Shown in pieces: positions 10,986 to 21,847 of a DNA stretch of 64,000 nucleotides; position 1 is the stretch's first letter, and each line of letters starts with the position of its first letter. Origin of the DNA: Paroedura picta (lineage: Eukaryota > Chordata > Lepidosauria > Squamata > Gekkonidae); the NCBI RefSeq assembly GCF_049243985.1, contig NC_135370.1, positions 109,860,506-109,924,505 of the forward strand, in the 5' to 3' direction. A model generated the notes under the pieces. The model was not told the DNA's origin. It did not search any database and saw only the letters and a list, made by a program, of their open reading frames with translations. The position numbers and the translations under genes were made by a program.

Positions 10986-11935
10986 GCAGCCCTCGGCTCC
11001 CCTCTCAACTCTTGTCTGAGGACGGCCCAGGAATCCTGGTCGGCGCGCACCGGTGGGTGAACAACCTGTGGTGCGGCCAGCGGTCATTTGTGTCGCGAAA
11101 CGAGGGCTGCGGGCATGCGAGCGGCGCTCCCGGGGCAGGCGCTGGCTTTCAGATGAAGGGGCAGGGGGCCGCAGACGCCTAGCACGATCCTAAAGCTCGT
11201 TCTACTCTCCCAGCTCAGTGGGAGGCAACGGGCTTAGAAGGGCGCGGGGCTGCTCGGGATCACGCTGCTAATGTGAGCGCAAGCAGCAGCGCCTAAAGGC
11301 ACCCGACGGCTTCATCTTCGAGAGATCACGTGGCGGGCTGGAAGATGAATCGGCGGCTGTTCTTCCACAGCTTAGCGGGAGGACTTTAGGAAAGCTCGTC
11401 CTCTGTTGGTATTCAACGAAGGGAGGCCTAGGAGGCTCTTCCTGGGACACAAAGTTGGAAAGAAAAGAGTTTCCCCCCAAATAGGTATCGTTTTAGTTTC
11501 AAAACCGGACTTTTCTAGCTGGAATTCCCACTCTAGGCAGTTCCATAAGAGCCCCGGGCCCTCCCGGGAAACCAAGCACCTGGACGGCTGGGGGGCGGTC
11601 GCCTTTCCCCGGGCAGCCTCCCGGGCAAGCATTAAACTTTCGAATCGGGTAACTTGCGAGGTTACTGGCGGCGCTTCCCCGTATCAAAATAAGCGGGCGG
11701 GAGGGGGGGGGGCAAGGCCCTGAATTATCCGCTCAGTCCACTCCGATCCCGTTTCCAAAGAAGAGAAGGAAAAGAAAAAGGCCTTTTCATCCACATTAGA
11801 CCGTTCAGGCCATCTCCCCTCATTTGTATGTTCTATTCTTCCCGAAGCCCCTAGTTAAGTTTAGATGAATATTTATTGATTGATTTCCAGAGAGCAGAAG
11901 AGGGGGAGGGAAATAAATTTAGTGCTTTTCTTAAA
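10985..11935. other. DBX1 upstream region, no gene
   Basis: Moderately GC-rich, with scattered CpGs and G/C runs. No exon is supported. The AT-rich end (11,800-11,900, with gaatatttattgattgattt) looks unlike the local repeats and could hold homeodomain/PBX-type sites. That is inference only. Confidence 0.4.
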
Positions 11936-11949
11936 AAGAAAGAAAGGAA

Positions 11950-12035
<86 letters not shown>

Positions 12036-12039
12036 AAAA
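11936..12039 (+). repeat. (GAAA)n microsatellite
   Basis: About 25 GAAA units with a GGAA-like start, ending 225 bp before the first CCAAT motif of the DBX1 promoter. The + strand is all purine. Confidence 0.98.
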
Positions 12040-12263
12040 GCGCTCCCCCCCCCCCCGACGAGATGCCATTTGAAACTTTTTGTAAGAAAACAAAAATAGG
12101 CATTTGATGAGGCGGGGGGTGCGGGGGGTGTGTGTGCCGCGGAACAAAACCCCGCCGGGAGCCTTTCGGGGCGCCGTCCTTCCCAAAGAGGCGGTCAATA
12201 CGCGCGAGCGACGCCCCCCCCCCCCGCCCGCCCCTTGTGCGCCGCGGGCTTCTGAAGTCTAAT

Positions 12264-12395
12264 CCAATCATGGCTCGCGGGCGCGGGCCAATCGGGGCGC
12301 GGCGGGCCGGCGGTGAATGGAACTCGAGTGGCGAGGAGCCCATTGTGGGAGCTGTCAGCGGGCAAAGCCCCTTCGGCCGCGCCGGCCGCTATAAA
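12264..12395 (+). promoter_or_regulatory. DBX1: DBX1 core promoter: two CCAAT motifs and TATA box
   Basis: CCAAT lies at 12264-12268 and 12288-12292, and TATAAA at 12390-12395 inside a GC-rich setting. A TATA-driven start would fall near 12,420, giving a 5'UTR of about 145 bases before the ATG at 12,565. The spacing of CCAAT about 100 bases upstream of TATA is ordinary. The start site is inferred, not observed. Confidence 0.75.
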
Positions 12396-12564
12396 ACCCG
12401 CCGGCCAGGAGGCAGCGGCGGGAGAAGCGGGCCGCGCTCGCCACGGGGATCTTGCCAGGCGGCGCCGGGCGGGGTGGCGCGGGGGCCGCGCTTGGGCTCC
12501 GCAAGGCGACGAGCCAGCCATCCCCAGGCGCGGCTTGCCTCCTCGCGGGCTGCCGCCCTGTGCC

Positions 12565-12934
12565 ATGATGTTCCCCAGCCTGCTGGCTCCTCCCGCCGTG
12601 TACCCCAGCCTCCTGCGGCCCACGCCCACGCTCACCCTGCCGCAGTCGCTGCAGTCCGCTTTTGCCGGCCCCTCGAGCTTCCTGGTGGAAGACCTCCTGC
12701 AGATCGGCAGGCCGGCCACTTACCTGCCCCGCGGCGGCGCCCCGCCGCCCAGCCTGTCTCCCCCCGGCGCCGGAGGCACCGAGGCCGCCCTCACCTCCGA
12801 GATGGCCGCTGCCGCCCCGCCCGGGACTCGACGGGGCGGCTCCTCCTCCTCGCAGCCCTCCGCCTCTGCCGGCAACCAGGCAGCTTTCCTCAAGTTCGGC
12901 GTCAACGCCATTCTGGCATCGACGCCCAGGACAG
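12565..12934 (+). CDS. DBX1: DBX1 exon 1 coding part
   Basis: Encodes residues 1-123 plus one base: the MMFPSLLAPP start, the Pro/Leu-rich TPTLTLPQSLQSAF block, FLVEDLLQI, a Pro/Ala/Gly/Ser-rich variable stretch and the conserved FLKFGVNAIL. Donor gtaagc at 12935. Phase 1 exit. The variable middle is much more GC-rich than the later exons. Confidence 0.97.
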
Positions 12935-15900
12935 GTAAGCTGCCCCTCTCCGCTCACGGCTCCTGCCCGGGGGGGGGGGCTCCTGGAGGCCTGGCGGGAG
13001 TCTGGCCAACTTTGCTCCGCACCCGAAAGTCCTCCTTGGCCAGCGAGTCTCCTCCGGAGCGCTGCAAAGATCCTCGGGGTGGAGCGCGGGATGAGGCAGC
13101 GCTGATGGGCAGGACCTTTCTCGCCCCGTGAGGCGCTGGCGGGGAAGCGGTGGCGTGGGGCAAGCCGGGCACCAACTAGGTGTGCTGCCGCCCCCCCTCC
13201 CCCCCCAAGACTGGTTGGCTGCGATTCCCGCGCAGGCGATTGGCCGATCACCGACCTAGAGGCTGGGCTTTACTGCCCCTTCTCCAAGGTCTGGAGGATC
13301 CTGCCCGAAAGAGCACCACGGAGTCAGTGGCTCGGCCTCGCCGGGCTCTTGGCACGCGGGCCGTCTGGTTCCCATTGCAGCCGCTCCTGGGGCCTCGGCC
13401 TGGCCCTCAATGCGCCTTTTCTTTCCCTAGAGACCCCCCACGCCTTGATCCAGAGCGCCCCTCCCAAGACGTTCTCGTTCCCCTACTTCGAAGGATCCTT
13501 CGCACCCTTTCTCAGATCCTCGTATTTCCCAGGTAAGTCGCTGGCGGTTCTCTCCCCCTTCTCTCCCTCCCCCCGCCCGGTTCCCTGAGCCGTTCTTGTC
13601 TTGCCCCCCCCCCTCCAGTCCTTGGTGGATCGGCGGAGACCTCGAAAGCGAGTCGCCCCTCGCAGTCCGGCGGAGGGAGGGAGGGAGGGAGGGGAGGGGA
13701 GGGGAGCCTCCAGTTCAGAGGTTGGCCGGGCCTACAACATTCAAGAATCAGTCGCGCCAATTTGATGCCCTATTTAGCACACGGGCAGGCTGGCGTGACA
13801 CTTTCGCTGCCGATTTCCTCCCTTCCCTGCTCGACAAATTAGCCGGGATTGTCATCCGCCCCCCCCCCCCCCCCATGTGGGCCGGCGCCTTTTGGCGAGC
13901 GGAGCCGGCGGCCTCCTCTTCTGGGCGGCGGTTTTCCCACCGAGTGGCCGCGCTCCGCTCCCCGCCGCCAACAAAAGTTTCAGCACCATGACCAATTTGG
14001 TCAGCTCCCTCCGGGCCGCCACACACAGACCGCGCTGCGGCGCTGACTCTCCCGGGCCGCTGATAGACATTTACCAGCCATGGGCTAATTTCCCATTAAG
14101 GGTCATTCGCTCGGCCAACCTTTTCACAAGACCACATGGAGCGCTCTCTTGTTTGGGGACTTCAGTGTGGCCGGAGCCCACTGCCTCCTTGCCAGATGGG
14201 TCTGCCCTTAGAAAATCAGACTGCCCTTGGGGGAAAGGCAATGAAGCAGGTCTGGTCGGGCAGGCCAGCAGAATCACAGCAGGAGGCAGTCATGGCCTGG
14301 CCTGGTGTCCCGCTGTATTAATACACCCCCCTTCCTTGCACCCCTGAAGGGCAACATATCCAGCACCCCTTGGTGGGGTGGGAGCACCTGAGGCTACAAC
14401 CCTGACCAGTAGCTGTAGATCTGATTGGAGCCAGGGAGGGAGGCCACCAGAAGCCCCGCCTGAGCTCCTCTGAGCCCTGTACAGAAAGAAATCCAAAGGG
14501 CACCTTGGTAGACGTTTCTTTCCCTTACCTGATAATCTGAATCCTTATTTATTCTTTCCTTCCTGAAGGCAAGCAACATAGTTTTAAATTGGTGTGTTTA
14601 TGTAGGGTTTCATTCACAGCTATGGGACGGTTCTTATATCCTTGACCTCACACTCTACATCAGTTGTTCTGTTGCCCTGTTGATCAGAGAAGAATGATGG
14701 GGGAGGGGATCCAAATAATCAGGCATACATCATGAAAGTAGCTCCAGATCAGAATTCTGTAGTGAAAAGTTAAAATTAACTTTAAAAAATAATAACTCCA
14801 TCAACATGCTGGTAATATATTTTGTTCCAAAAGCCAAGAGTCCCTCTATTCAGTCTCCCGATAATGGAATTTGCTTCCATTCTCCAGCATTTGAATGGCC
14901 CAACAAAAACAACTTGAGCCTTATATATGGCTTTTCATGTCCATTTAACGAAAATGATTTGGGGAAGGAGAAGATTGTGTCATCAGTATTCTTCCCCAGA
15001 AGCCTGGCATGCAGTTGTGTTTAGTTTGAAAGTGTAAATCTCTTTTGTTCCAATAATATATGGCTTTAGCTGCTTGTCCTCAGTCTTTTTCTGTTAGTTC
15101 ATTACTACACAATTACTATTCACGCTTCATTAGAATCTCTGTTTCTCTTTGGGAGTTTTTCTTTCCGCCTTAAAGGCGAAACTCTGCCCTTTTTATCATA
15201 CCAATTCCATTGGGAACCAGTCGATGTGCTAATGAGCTGTTACTTTTTCATGTCTTAGAGTGAATTCTGCAAGTTTTGTAAGGAAAGGCTGTGGGAGGAA
15301 AGATTTATATACAAAAAGATGAATGCTGATTGATCAAAACTTGCACCTAAAAAAAGACTTTTTTGTTCAAATCAGAAAAGTCTCTCGTTTTCATCTGGGG
15401 CATAACAAAGTACTTGGTATTCCAAAAAAAGAAACCTCCTGAAAAATCAAATAGTTGGATGAGAGAAAGGTTTATTATTATTGTCATTATATCTCCATCA
15501 TCCTGGCCTTTTCTTTTCATAATCTTTGAATGTGGTAACAAAACAGACCAACTATGGATACATTCACTTGATGTAACTAAATCTAATCTAGTTACTACTG
15601 GCTGAAAAGAATGGTTAAGTTAAGCGTAAACTCTCTTTTATCACTTCAGGTTTATAGGTGCTGATCTGCTTGAGTCAGAAAAGTGCACAGAAGGAAAAAC
15701 AGGAGGGAGTAAGGGAGAGAAAGAAGAGGGGGAATGAGAGCTAGTGGTGAAAAAGCCACAGGCATTCAAATCAAAGGGGGATTTGCCTCTGACTTCAATG
15801 GGATATGGACTCCATCCCTGAGAATCTGAACACTCACGGCTCCAAGCCCTCTGCCCCTTGACTGATTCAGCCTATAGTGCCTTTTCTTCCTCTTTTACAG

Positions 15901-18900
15901 CCTCTTCTGTGGTGCCCATCCCTGGCACGTTTTCTTGGCCTTTGGCTGCCCGAGGGAAGCCACGCAGAGGAATGCTCCGCAGGGCTGTCTTCTCAGATGT
16001 GCAGCGCAAAGCTCTAGAGAAAATGTTTCAGAAACAGAAATACATCAGTAAACCAGACAGAAAGAAGCTGGCAGCCAAGCTGGGCTTGAAAGATTCTCAG
16101 GTAACTAATCATCCTTGTAACCAATCAGAAAATATGTAATAGGGTGGGAAAAAGTCCACATGATGGTATGCATTTTAGTTCCTGGAGGCAACAAAGACAG
16201 TTGGTGAGATGCCCAGCTGAACAAACCCATGTCCTTGACCACAACCCAGTTAAGTCAGAATAGTGAGATTTAAGGCAGGCTGGTTGCACTGAAGCCAATA
16301 GAATTGGTGTCCCTTTCTGGCAACATTTGACTTGGAAACAATTCCCACTGGTTTTCCTGGAATATTTCCAAATAGAGATGTCATTTAGAACACTTCTATT
16401 AGAAAGGGCCATTGAGCTCAGAAATACTTGGACATTCTTAGGACTGATTAGAACTGAGGACTGTAGACTGTAGAGAGCCAGTTTGGTATAGCGGTTAGGA
16501 GTGCAGACTTCTAATCTGGCATGCCAGGTTTGATTCTGCGCTCCCCCACATGCAGCCAGCTGGGTGACCTTGGGCTTGCCATGGCACTGATAAAACTGTT
16601 CTGCTCGAGCAGTGATATCAGCGCTCTCTCAGCCTCACCCACCTCACAGGGTGTCTGTTGTGGGGAGAGGAATGGGAAGGCGACTGTAAGCCGCTTTGAA
16701 CCTCCTTTGGGTAGGGAAAAGCGGCATATAAGAACCAACTCTTCTTATTATTATTCTGGCAAAAAAACTAATCCCCCAGTTTTATATGCATTTAGTATGA
16801 AGAAAGTCCTGCTGTTTTCAAGCTCAAGGGATCTTGTGTCTTTACAGAATCACAGAATCATAGAGTTGGAAGGGGCCATACAGGCCATCTAGTCCAACCC
16901 CCCTGTTCAACGCAGGATCAGCCCAAAGCATCCTAAAGCATCCTTTAGCAGTAGGGACTATGACTTCTTGCGTCTCTTCACATGAGCCTTGCAGACACTC
17001 CCATTCTTGTCCCAGCATTACAACTTGTCATACAGAAATAAATCTGGAGTTCTGCACAGTAAATAGCTGTAAAAGATTGTCATGTAGAACAAACTATGCT
17101 GGGCTTCAAAGCTGACACCACACAGATAGTCATAGCATCTTGTGAGCTTAAATGTTCTCCGTCATCTTCATGCATAGCTAATGGATAATACATTTAAAGT
17201 AGTTTGCCCCAGCAAAAAATGCATGTTCTGCATTAACTGAAGTTTGTCTGTAAGGGCAGCCCACCGAGAACTCATTATAGTAGTCCAGACTATAGATTGC
17301 TGTAGTATAGAGCATTTTGGCCATAGCAGATGAGCCTGGGAAAAGAACTTATGAGCAACATGTATTTGAAAGAGTGTTATAAGCATCTGCACCAGCCAGT
17401 TTCTCTGAGAATAAGGATGGGTTCAAGGGCACTCCCCAAATTTGACATAATCTACCCATATAAATACTCTTCTGTGGATACTCTGTACACTCAGATTCAG
17501 AACCCTATGCAGATACACACAGTTAGGATGCTGTTTTTTGTAGGATTCCTGATCTTGTGAACAGAGCTTAAGCATGCTCAGTTTGGGCAGTGTAGGTGCC
17601 ATGAATATGTGATATTGCATGCTCTTAGAGGGGCTCATTAGTCAAATCTCATTGCCCTCTGTATGCACACAGATATTTTAATAAAATATACATAGTGTTA
17701 ACAGTCATGGGCTTAGAGTGGCTGACTATTATGTGAAGAACTGGGTTTGATTCCTCACCCTTCCACATGAAAGTCAGCTGGATGACTTTGGGCCAGTCAC
17801 AGTTCTCTCAGTACTCTCTCTGCTTCACCTACCTCACAGGGTGTTTGTTGTGGGAAAAGGAAGGGAAGGCAATTGTAAGCTGCAATTTGAGACTCCTTCA
17901 GGTAGTAAAAAGCAGTGTGCAAAAACCAACCCTCCCTCCCTCCCTCCCTCTCTCCCTCCCTCCCTCCCTCCCTCCCTCCCTCCCTTCCTTCCTTCCTTCC
18001 TTCCTTCCTTCCTTCCTTCCTTCCTTCCTTCCTCCCTCCCTCCCTCCCTCCCTCCCTCCCTCCCTCCCTCCCTCCCTTCCTTCCTTCCTTCCTTCCTTCC
18101 TTCCTTCCTTCCTTCCGTCTTTTTAGACTTATACTCAGCCCCTCCCAGCATGCTATCTTGGCACTATTGGCCCCTCCCAGCATGCTATCAGCATTATTTA
18201 GAAAACATACATAATAATTAGATTTTTACATATAATATTAAAAATTTAAAACCATCTTAAAACTTTTAAACCAGTTGTATAGCCAAACTGTTTTGTTTAA
18301 GAATGTGTTTTTTTTGGGGGGGGATATCTATATAGAGGGAGCCCAAATGATGTTTAATCAATGATGTTTAATCCAAGTCATCTTCTTACTGTAAAGCCTT
18401 GGGCAGCAAGCTCCGCAGCCTGAACCACCCATGTGAACAATATGAGGATAGCAAAATAGGACTGCCCTATGGGGTTGTTATGAGGGTTATAATGTGAGGC
18501 ACTTAGAACATTTTAAAAGCATAGGCCAAATACTTGTTATTGCAACCTAATGTTCCTTTAATCTTTGGTTGAACTGAGTTGCAAAGTGTGTTATAAGCAG
18601 TCATACAAACTAGTGAAAATCACACAGATTAGGAGAATTGTGCACTGCAATTCCTTGGGGATGTGACTCGCTTCCAACCAAAGAAAAGGAAATCCTGCTC
18701 AGCGTCACTGTATTTGGCTAAGTTTATTTGCTGGGATTTTTGTGTTTAGTTACAGCTGGCAAACAAGATCTCAGAAACTCTCACTATTCTGGCCCAGAAC
18801 CTCTTAATGGACAAGGCAAAGTTTTATACTGTCCCTCATTCTCCTCATACCTCATGCTATGTTAGGCATTTACTTTCCTTAAAGTGAGACTCTAGTCAAA

Positions 18901-20038
18901 GAAAAGAAAAAAAGAAAGAATAAATATAATCTTTTAATTTCAGAGAGCAGAGGCAGGGAAAGGGGAAGAGGGAGGAATGCTTGCTCAAAGTGCCAGAACA
19001 TCCCAAGTAGAAAATGATGAATTACAGGAGAGGGGAGTCTCAGGAGAGGGGTGTAGGTGGATGGGCAAGGCTGTACTAGGAAGATGATGATATCAAATCT
19101 AACACAGCAGGAATGGAAGAAAAGTATGGCAGGAAGAAGAAGAAGAAAGGGAAGGGACGCTGTCACTGTGATCTGCCAAAGACAATATTGAAAGTGCTGT
19201 CTGCTGAATTAGAGGCAGGAGTTGTACAGGGCATTAAAATGCATCTACCCTTTCAGGCAGTGTACTATTTGATACACTCCCAGTGTGGTTCCAATGTCCT
19301 GTTCTCCGGGAAGACTCTTGAGAGCTAGTGATAGCATTTCATCCTGCCCTTCTTTCCATGAGTTCAAGGCGGAATATATGGCTCTATTTTCCTCCCTTTT
19401 ATGTTCACAACAACCCTGGAAAGTAGATTAGCCGAGAGAAACAAACTGGCCTAAAATAACCCATTAAATTTTGTGGTACAATTGGGGGGGGGGGCTCTAG
19501 GCACTACAGTTTACTAGTTCTATAGTGTGGCAATGCAGCAAAAGTTTTATTTCCAAATCATCGTCTCCTTGCTGGTTAGGGTCAGTGTGAGTCATGTATG
19601 TGGGTGCTCTAATGTATAACAACCTTTGTGGTACATTTTGAAAAATCCCAGGTGAAGATCTGGTTCCAAAATAGAAGAATGAAGTGGAGGAACTCCAAAG
19701 AAAGAGAGCTCCTGTCATCTGGTGGCTGCCGGGAACAGACCTTACCCACCAAATTCAATCCTCATCCTGATCTCAGTGATGTAGGCAAGAAAGGCTCTGG
19801 GGCGGAGGAGGAGGAGGAGGAGGAAACCGCATCCCTCCTTTGTCCAGGCAGCCCCAGGCATACCTTAACCTATCACCACCCATCTACAGACCACCCATGC
19901 CTGAGAGAGAGGCTGGAGTCCCAGATGCTGCCCTCTCCAACCCATTCCTGCAGCCCCAGCAAACCATCCGACTTCTCAGACTCAGAAGAGGAGGAGGACG
20001 AGGAGGAGGACGAGGAGGAAGAGATCACAGTCTCCTAG
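12565..20038 (+). CDS. DBX1: DBX1 homeobox protein, complete, four exons
   Basis: Joined exons 12565-12934, 13431-13532, 15901-16100 and 19652-20038 give 352 codons plus a TAG stop. Human DBX1, from memory, is about 343. DBX1 is a nuclear homeodomain repressor that specifies ventral spinal cord and hindbrain interneuron progenitors. The start ATG is doubled (MMFPSLLAPP), as in the mammalian protein. Residues ~39-47 (FLVEDLLQI) resemble an Eh1-like Groucho-binding motif. The homeodomain is at ~180-239, with helix 3 KIWFQNRRMKWRNS. The C-terminus is a Ser-Asp-Phe-Ser-Asp segment followed by a Glu/Asp run and ITVS. All introns are GT-AG and phases agree (1, 1, 0). The promoter has CCAAT and TATA motifs in a CpG island. 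I see no sign of decay. Confidence 0.97.
13431..13532 (+). CDS. DBX1: DBX1 exon 2
   Basis: 102 bases, entered in phase 1. Acceptor ccctag, donor gtaagt. It encodes the DBX-specific PPKTFSFPYFEGSF and LRSSYFP block, which lies just before the homeodomain part. Confidence 0.97.
13960..14130. promoter_or_regulatory. Candidate conserved element in DBX1 intron 2
   Basis: Sequence of mixed composition that breaks from the GC-rich island. It carries homeodomain-type cores close together (gggctaatttcccattaagg at about 14,081-14,100), a small palindromic accaatttggt motif at about 13,990-14,000, and tgatagacatttaccagcc. It matches no repeat in the window. Function is inferred from position and motif content; conservation was not tested. 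Confidence 0.35.
14131..15039. other. DBX1 intron 2, unassigned
   Basis: Intron sequence of average composition. No repeat or exon recognised. Confidence 0.4.
15040..15340. promoter_or_regulatory. Candidate AT-rich regulatory block in DBX1 intron 2
   Basis: AT-rich unique DNA with several TAAT/ATTA cores (ttcattactacacaattac; gtgctaatgagctg), a palindrome ccgccttaaaggcg at about 15,167-15,180 and tgattgatcaaaa at 15,328, which overlaps PBX/HOX-like and TCF-like words. It lies about 600 bases before exon 3. The regulatory role is inference. Confidence 0.3.
15901..16100 (+). CDS. DBX1: DBX1 exon 3 (homeodomain N-terminal part)
   Basis: 200 bases. Acceptor ttttacag, donor gtaact. It encodes SSVVPIPGTFSWPLAARGKP and then homeodomain residues 1-45, including FSDVQRKALEKMF and KLGLKDSQ. 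Phase 1 entry, phase 0 exit. The intron at this point of the homeodomain, just before helix 3, is usual for DBX genes. Confidence 0.98.
16473..16755 (+). mobile_element. tRNA-derived SINE (squamate family)
   Basis: The tRNA-like head holds an A box in 'tagcggttaggagtgcaga' and a B box in ggtttgattc. The body runs through tgggtgaccttgggctt and the gtaagccgctttgaacctcc block, and ends with agaaccaactcttcttatt. The same family occurs at 27,977, 42,237 (inverted) and 63,198. It lies in DBX1 intron 3. Confidence 0.93.
16845..16955 (-). mobile_element. CR1 LINE 3' tip
   Basis: About 110 bases of the CR1 3' end in - orientation (tail octamers, then gagttggaaggggccataca and the 'tctagtccaacccccctg' block), 5'-truncated. 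Confidence 0.88.
16956..17699. other. DBX1 intron 3, unassigned
   Basis: No exon or clear repeat recognised. Confidence 0.4.
17700..17930 (+). mobile_element. tRNA-derived SINE, diverged copy
   Basis: A degenerate member of the same tRNA-derived SINE family: gggtttgattcctcaccctt B box, gatgactttgggccagtcac, ctcacagggtgtttgttgtg and gtaagctgcaatttgag. Its 3' end runs straight into a long CCCT/CCTT microsatellite, which probably grew from the SINE tail. Confidence 0.82.
17930..18117 (+). repeat. Compound (CCCT)n / (CCTT)n microsatellite
   Basis: About 190 bases of pyrimidine tetranucleotides in alternating blocks: CCCT, then CCTT, then CCCT, then CCTT. Open frames through it (Leu-Pro-Ser or Arg-Lys-Glu-Gly repeats) are meaningless. 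A short tandem doubling of cccctcccagcatgctatc follows at 18,138-18,189. Confidence 0.98.
18200..19651. other. DBX1 intron 3, remainder
   Basis: Mostly AT-rich. Possible old SINE scraps lie at 18,400-18,510 and 19,340-19,460 (cctgcccttctttccatgag ... cacaacaaccctgg). No exon until 19,652. Confidence 0.4.
19652..20038 (+). CDS. DBX1: DBX1 exon 4 (helix 3, acidic tail, stop)
   Basis: Acceptor atcccag. It encodes VKIWFQNRRMKWRNSKEREL, then SSGGCREQTLPTKFNPHPDL, a Glu run, a Pro/His/Ser-rich part, KPSDFSDSEEEEDEEEDEEE and ITVS with a TAG stop. The two Glu-rich runs are coded mainly by GAG/GAA/GAC and are probably prone to length change. Helix 3 carries Gln50 and Asn51 of the standard homeodomain numbering. 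Confidence 0.98.
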   Translation: MKIWFQNRRMKWRNSKERELLSSGGCREQTLPTKFNPHPDLSDVGKKGSGAEEEEEEETASLLCPGSPRHTLTYHHPSTDHPCLRERLESQMLPSPTHSCSPSKPSDFSDSEEEEDEEEDEEEEITVS

Positions 20039-21015
20039 AGATTTCTCTTCTTGCCATTCCAACAGGGGACATTGTGGAGATGTAAATAAACAAAGAACTA
20101 TTTAATTGAAGAGGTGATGCCGTCTACAAGTCTGTGTGGTTCACATATGCAGTGTATTGGTGATCTTGCATCTACATCTTTGCCACAATTAGCAAAAGCT
20201 TTCCATTCAGAGCTTCCTGTGGTTATTGCCGAGCAGCCGGCCTCCTTGCACTTTTTCAATGGGAGTTATAGACTAAAAGGTCAATAAAAAACAGAACAAA
20301 ACTCTTTTTGAAAAGTTCCTTGTGAGAAGACATTCAGTTAGTGATTCACTTATAGGAAGGTCCAAGTAAATATCAGGATGTATTAATTTTCTCCATAAGA
20401 CTCAGAGATATTCCCAGGAACCATACCCTTGAGAGTGGCTGCTTGACCAGTAACTTGCAGGAGGCTGCTGAGGATGTGTGTTCTGAGCTCTGCCGTTTAC
20501 AGTCCATATTGCAGAATACAAACAGGAAACTGGGCCTCAGATTGTTTCTGCCCCCTGCCATAAATCTAAATTGGAATGTTTGATGTTAATTTATTGATCC
20601 CTCTTGATCCCACATCCGCATCTGTCCCCAGTTCTTTGGCCGATCTCTGTTTTGTGTCTGCTTGAGCTATAATGTGGACGTAGGGAAATGGGCCACACCT
20701 CTTTGATTTGTCACTGAACTTTGCTGTCTTTGCACAGCTTTTATAAACTGTACATTATTTTGTACTCTTACATTGTATGGATATTTTTTTACCAAGCCTA
20801 CTGTGACTATTCAGATGGACTTTGCTATATATGGATGTGGAAAAGGAGCGTGCAGTTGGAGCTACTTTGTAATTTTTCTTTTAACTCAAAGAGAAGTTTA
20901 GCGGTTTAACTGTGTAACTTATAAAATCATGGTTTATTTTTTACTGTATACAGATTTTAAATATGTATATATAACAGATGAAGCAAATGCCAAATAAAAA
21001 AAGAGTGTGAGGCTG
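20039..21015 (+). other. DBX1: DBX1 3' untranslated region
   Basis: Follows the stop codon directly. AT-rich, free of recognisable repeats. AATAAA occurs at 20085-20090 (very close to the stop) and at 20993-20998. The latter is followed by GT-rich text (gagtgtgaggctgatagttt) and is the better main cleavage signal. The extent is inferred. Confidence 0.65.
20993..20998 (+). terminator. DBX1: DBX1 distal polyadenylation signal
   Basis: AATAAA with a downstream GT-rich element within 30 bases. An alternative proximal AATAAA is at 20085-20090. Confidence 0.6.
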
Positions 21016-21847
21016 ATAGTTTTTATAAGTCTGACATGATTTTCCATGCATTGATCAAAGTTGACGTGGGCAGTGATCCTGGCATATTTCCACCCAAGGT
21101 TTCATTGTGTTTTAAAACATGCATGCAAGGAAATGAGCCAATGCACCTGGGTTTTGTAACTACTACAGTTATGTTCCTCAATGAATTAGAGATTCTTTTA
21201 TTTCAAAAATGGAAGAGTTTTGCATGAGAACACCTGGCAACATTCAGTATGGCAGCTGGCCAATCACATGTTAACACATTTTATTTCCAAGTTTGTTTGA
21301 GGTATGGCCCTCCTGGGCTGACTGTGCATCATTTATAATCACTGCTGCTTTGAATGTTGGTACGGCCTTTGGAACTGTTCAGTCAGCGCTGTTCATCAGT
21401 CTACGGCATTCAATGTATTTCTTCATGTTCAGAACACAACTGCACTAGAGTTCCCAGCGGCAGCATCAGAACATTTGAGATCGGGTTAGTACCCCTGATG
21501 AACAGTGATGGCTCTCAGCTTGGGAGTCAGGTAGGAAAGCATCCATTGCTAGAATATGACAGAGATAAGCTTTGCACCCTCTCCCCTCCCCCACACTGGC
21601 AGCATAGCATTCTAGAGCCATGCTGGGGACATTCTTGCCAGTTAATCCCCCTCACACACACTCCTGGAAAGTGTGTTGGGCAAATAGCTGATGAGGAAGA
21701 GAAGGAGCTAGTTACAGGAAAGTACTTCAAGAACACACATGCACAAATTATTCACAACCACAAAGGAGTTTAGACTGATTTCATGTGTTCAATAAAACAG
21801 CTATTTCTTTTGAGCATAAAAAAGTGCTGCTATTTCCTATTTCTGCT
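21016..21847. other. Intergenic, unassigned
   Basis: Between the DBX1 3' end and the first mobile insert. No gene or named repeat recognised. Confidence 0.4.

Larger units (their letters stand above)
12090..14110. promoter_or_regulatory. DBX1: CpG island over DBX1 promoter, exons 1-2 and early intron 2
   Basis: Dense CpG from about 12,120 to 14,060, spanning the core promoter, the 5'UTR, exon 1, intron 1, exon 2 and the start of intron 2. This fits the unmethylated, Polycomb-type islands known for developmental homeobox genes. It contains poly-C and (GGGGA) tracts near 12,046, 13,195, 13,675-13,705 and 13,859. Confidence 0.8.

Noticed and set aside
10402-11060. Open frames of about 205-218 codons through GAA and GA repeats
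   Set aside because: They are carried by the microsatellites (poly-Glu, poly-Lys, Arg-Glu repeats). No family resemblance.
12132-13251. Long open frames on both strands over DBX1 exon 1
   Set aside because: Shadows of the DBX1 exon in GC-rich DNA. The DBX1 frame alone has protein homology and splice-consistent ends.
17797-18221. Frames of Leu-Pro-Ser or Gly-Arg-Lys-Glu repeats
   Set aside because: Pure microsatellite translation.
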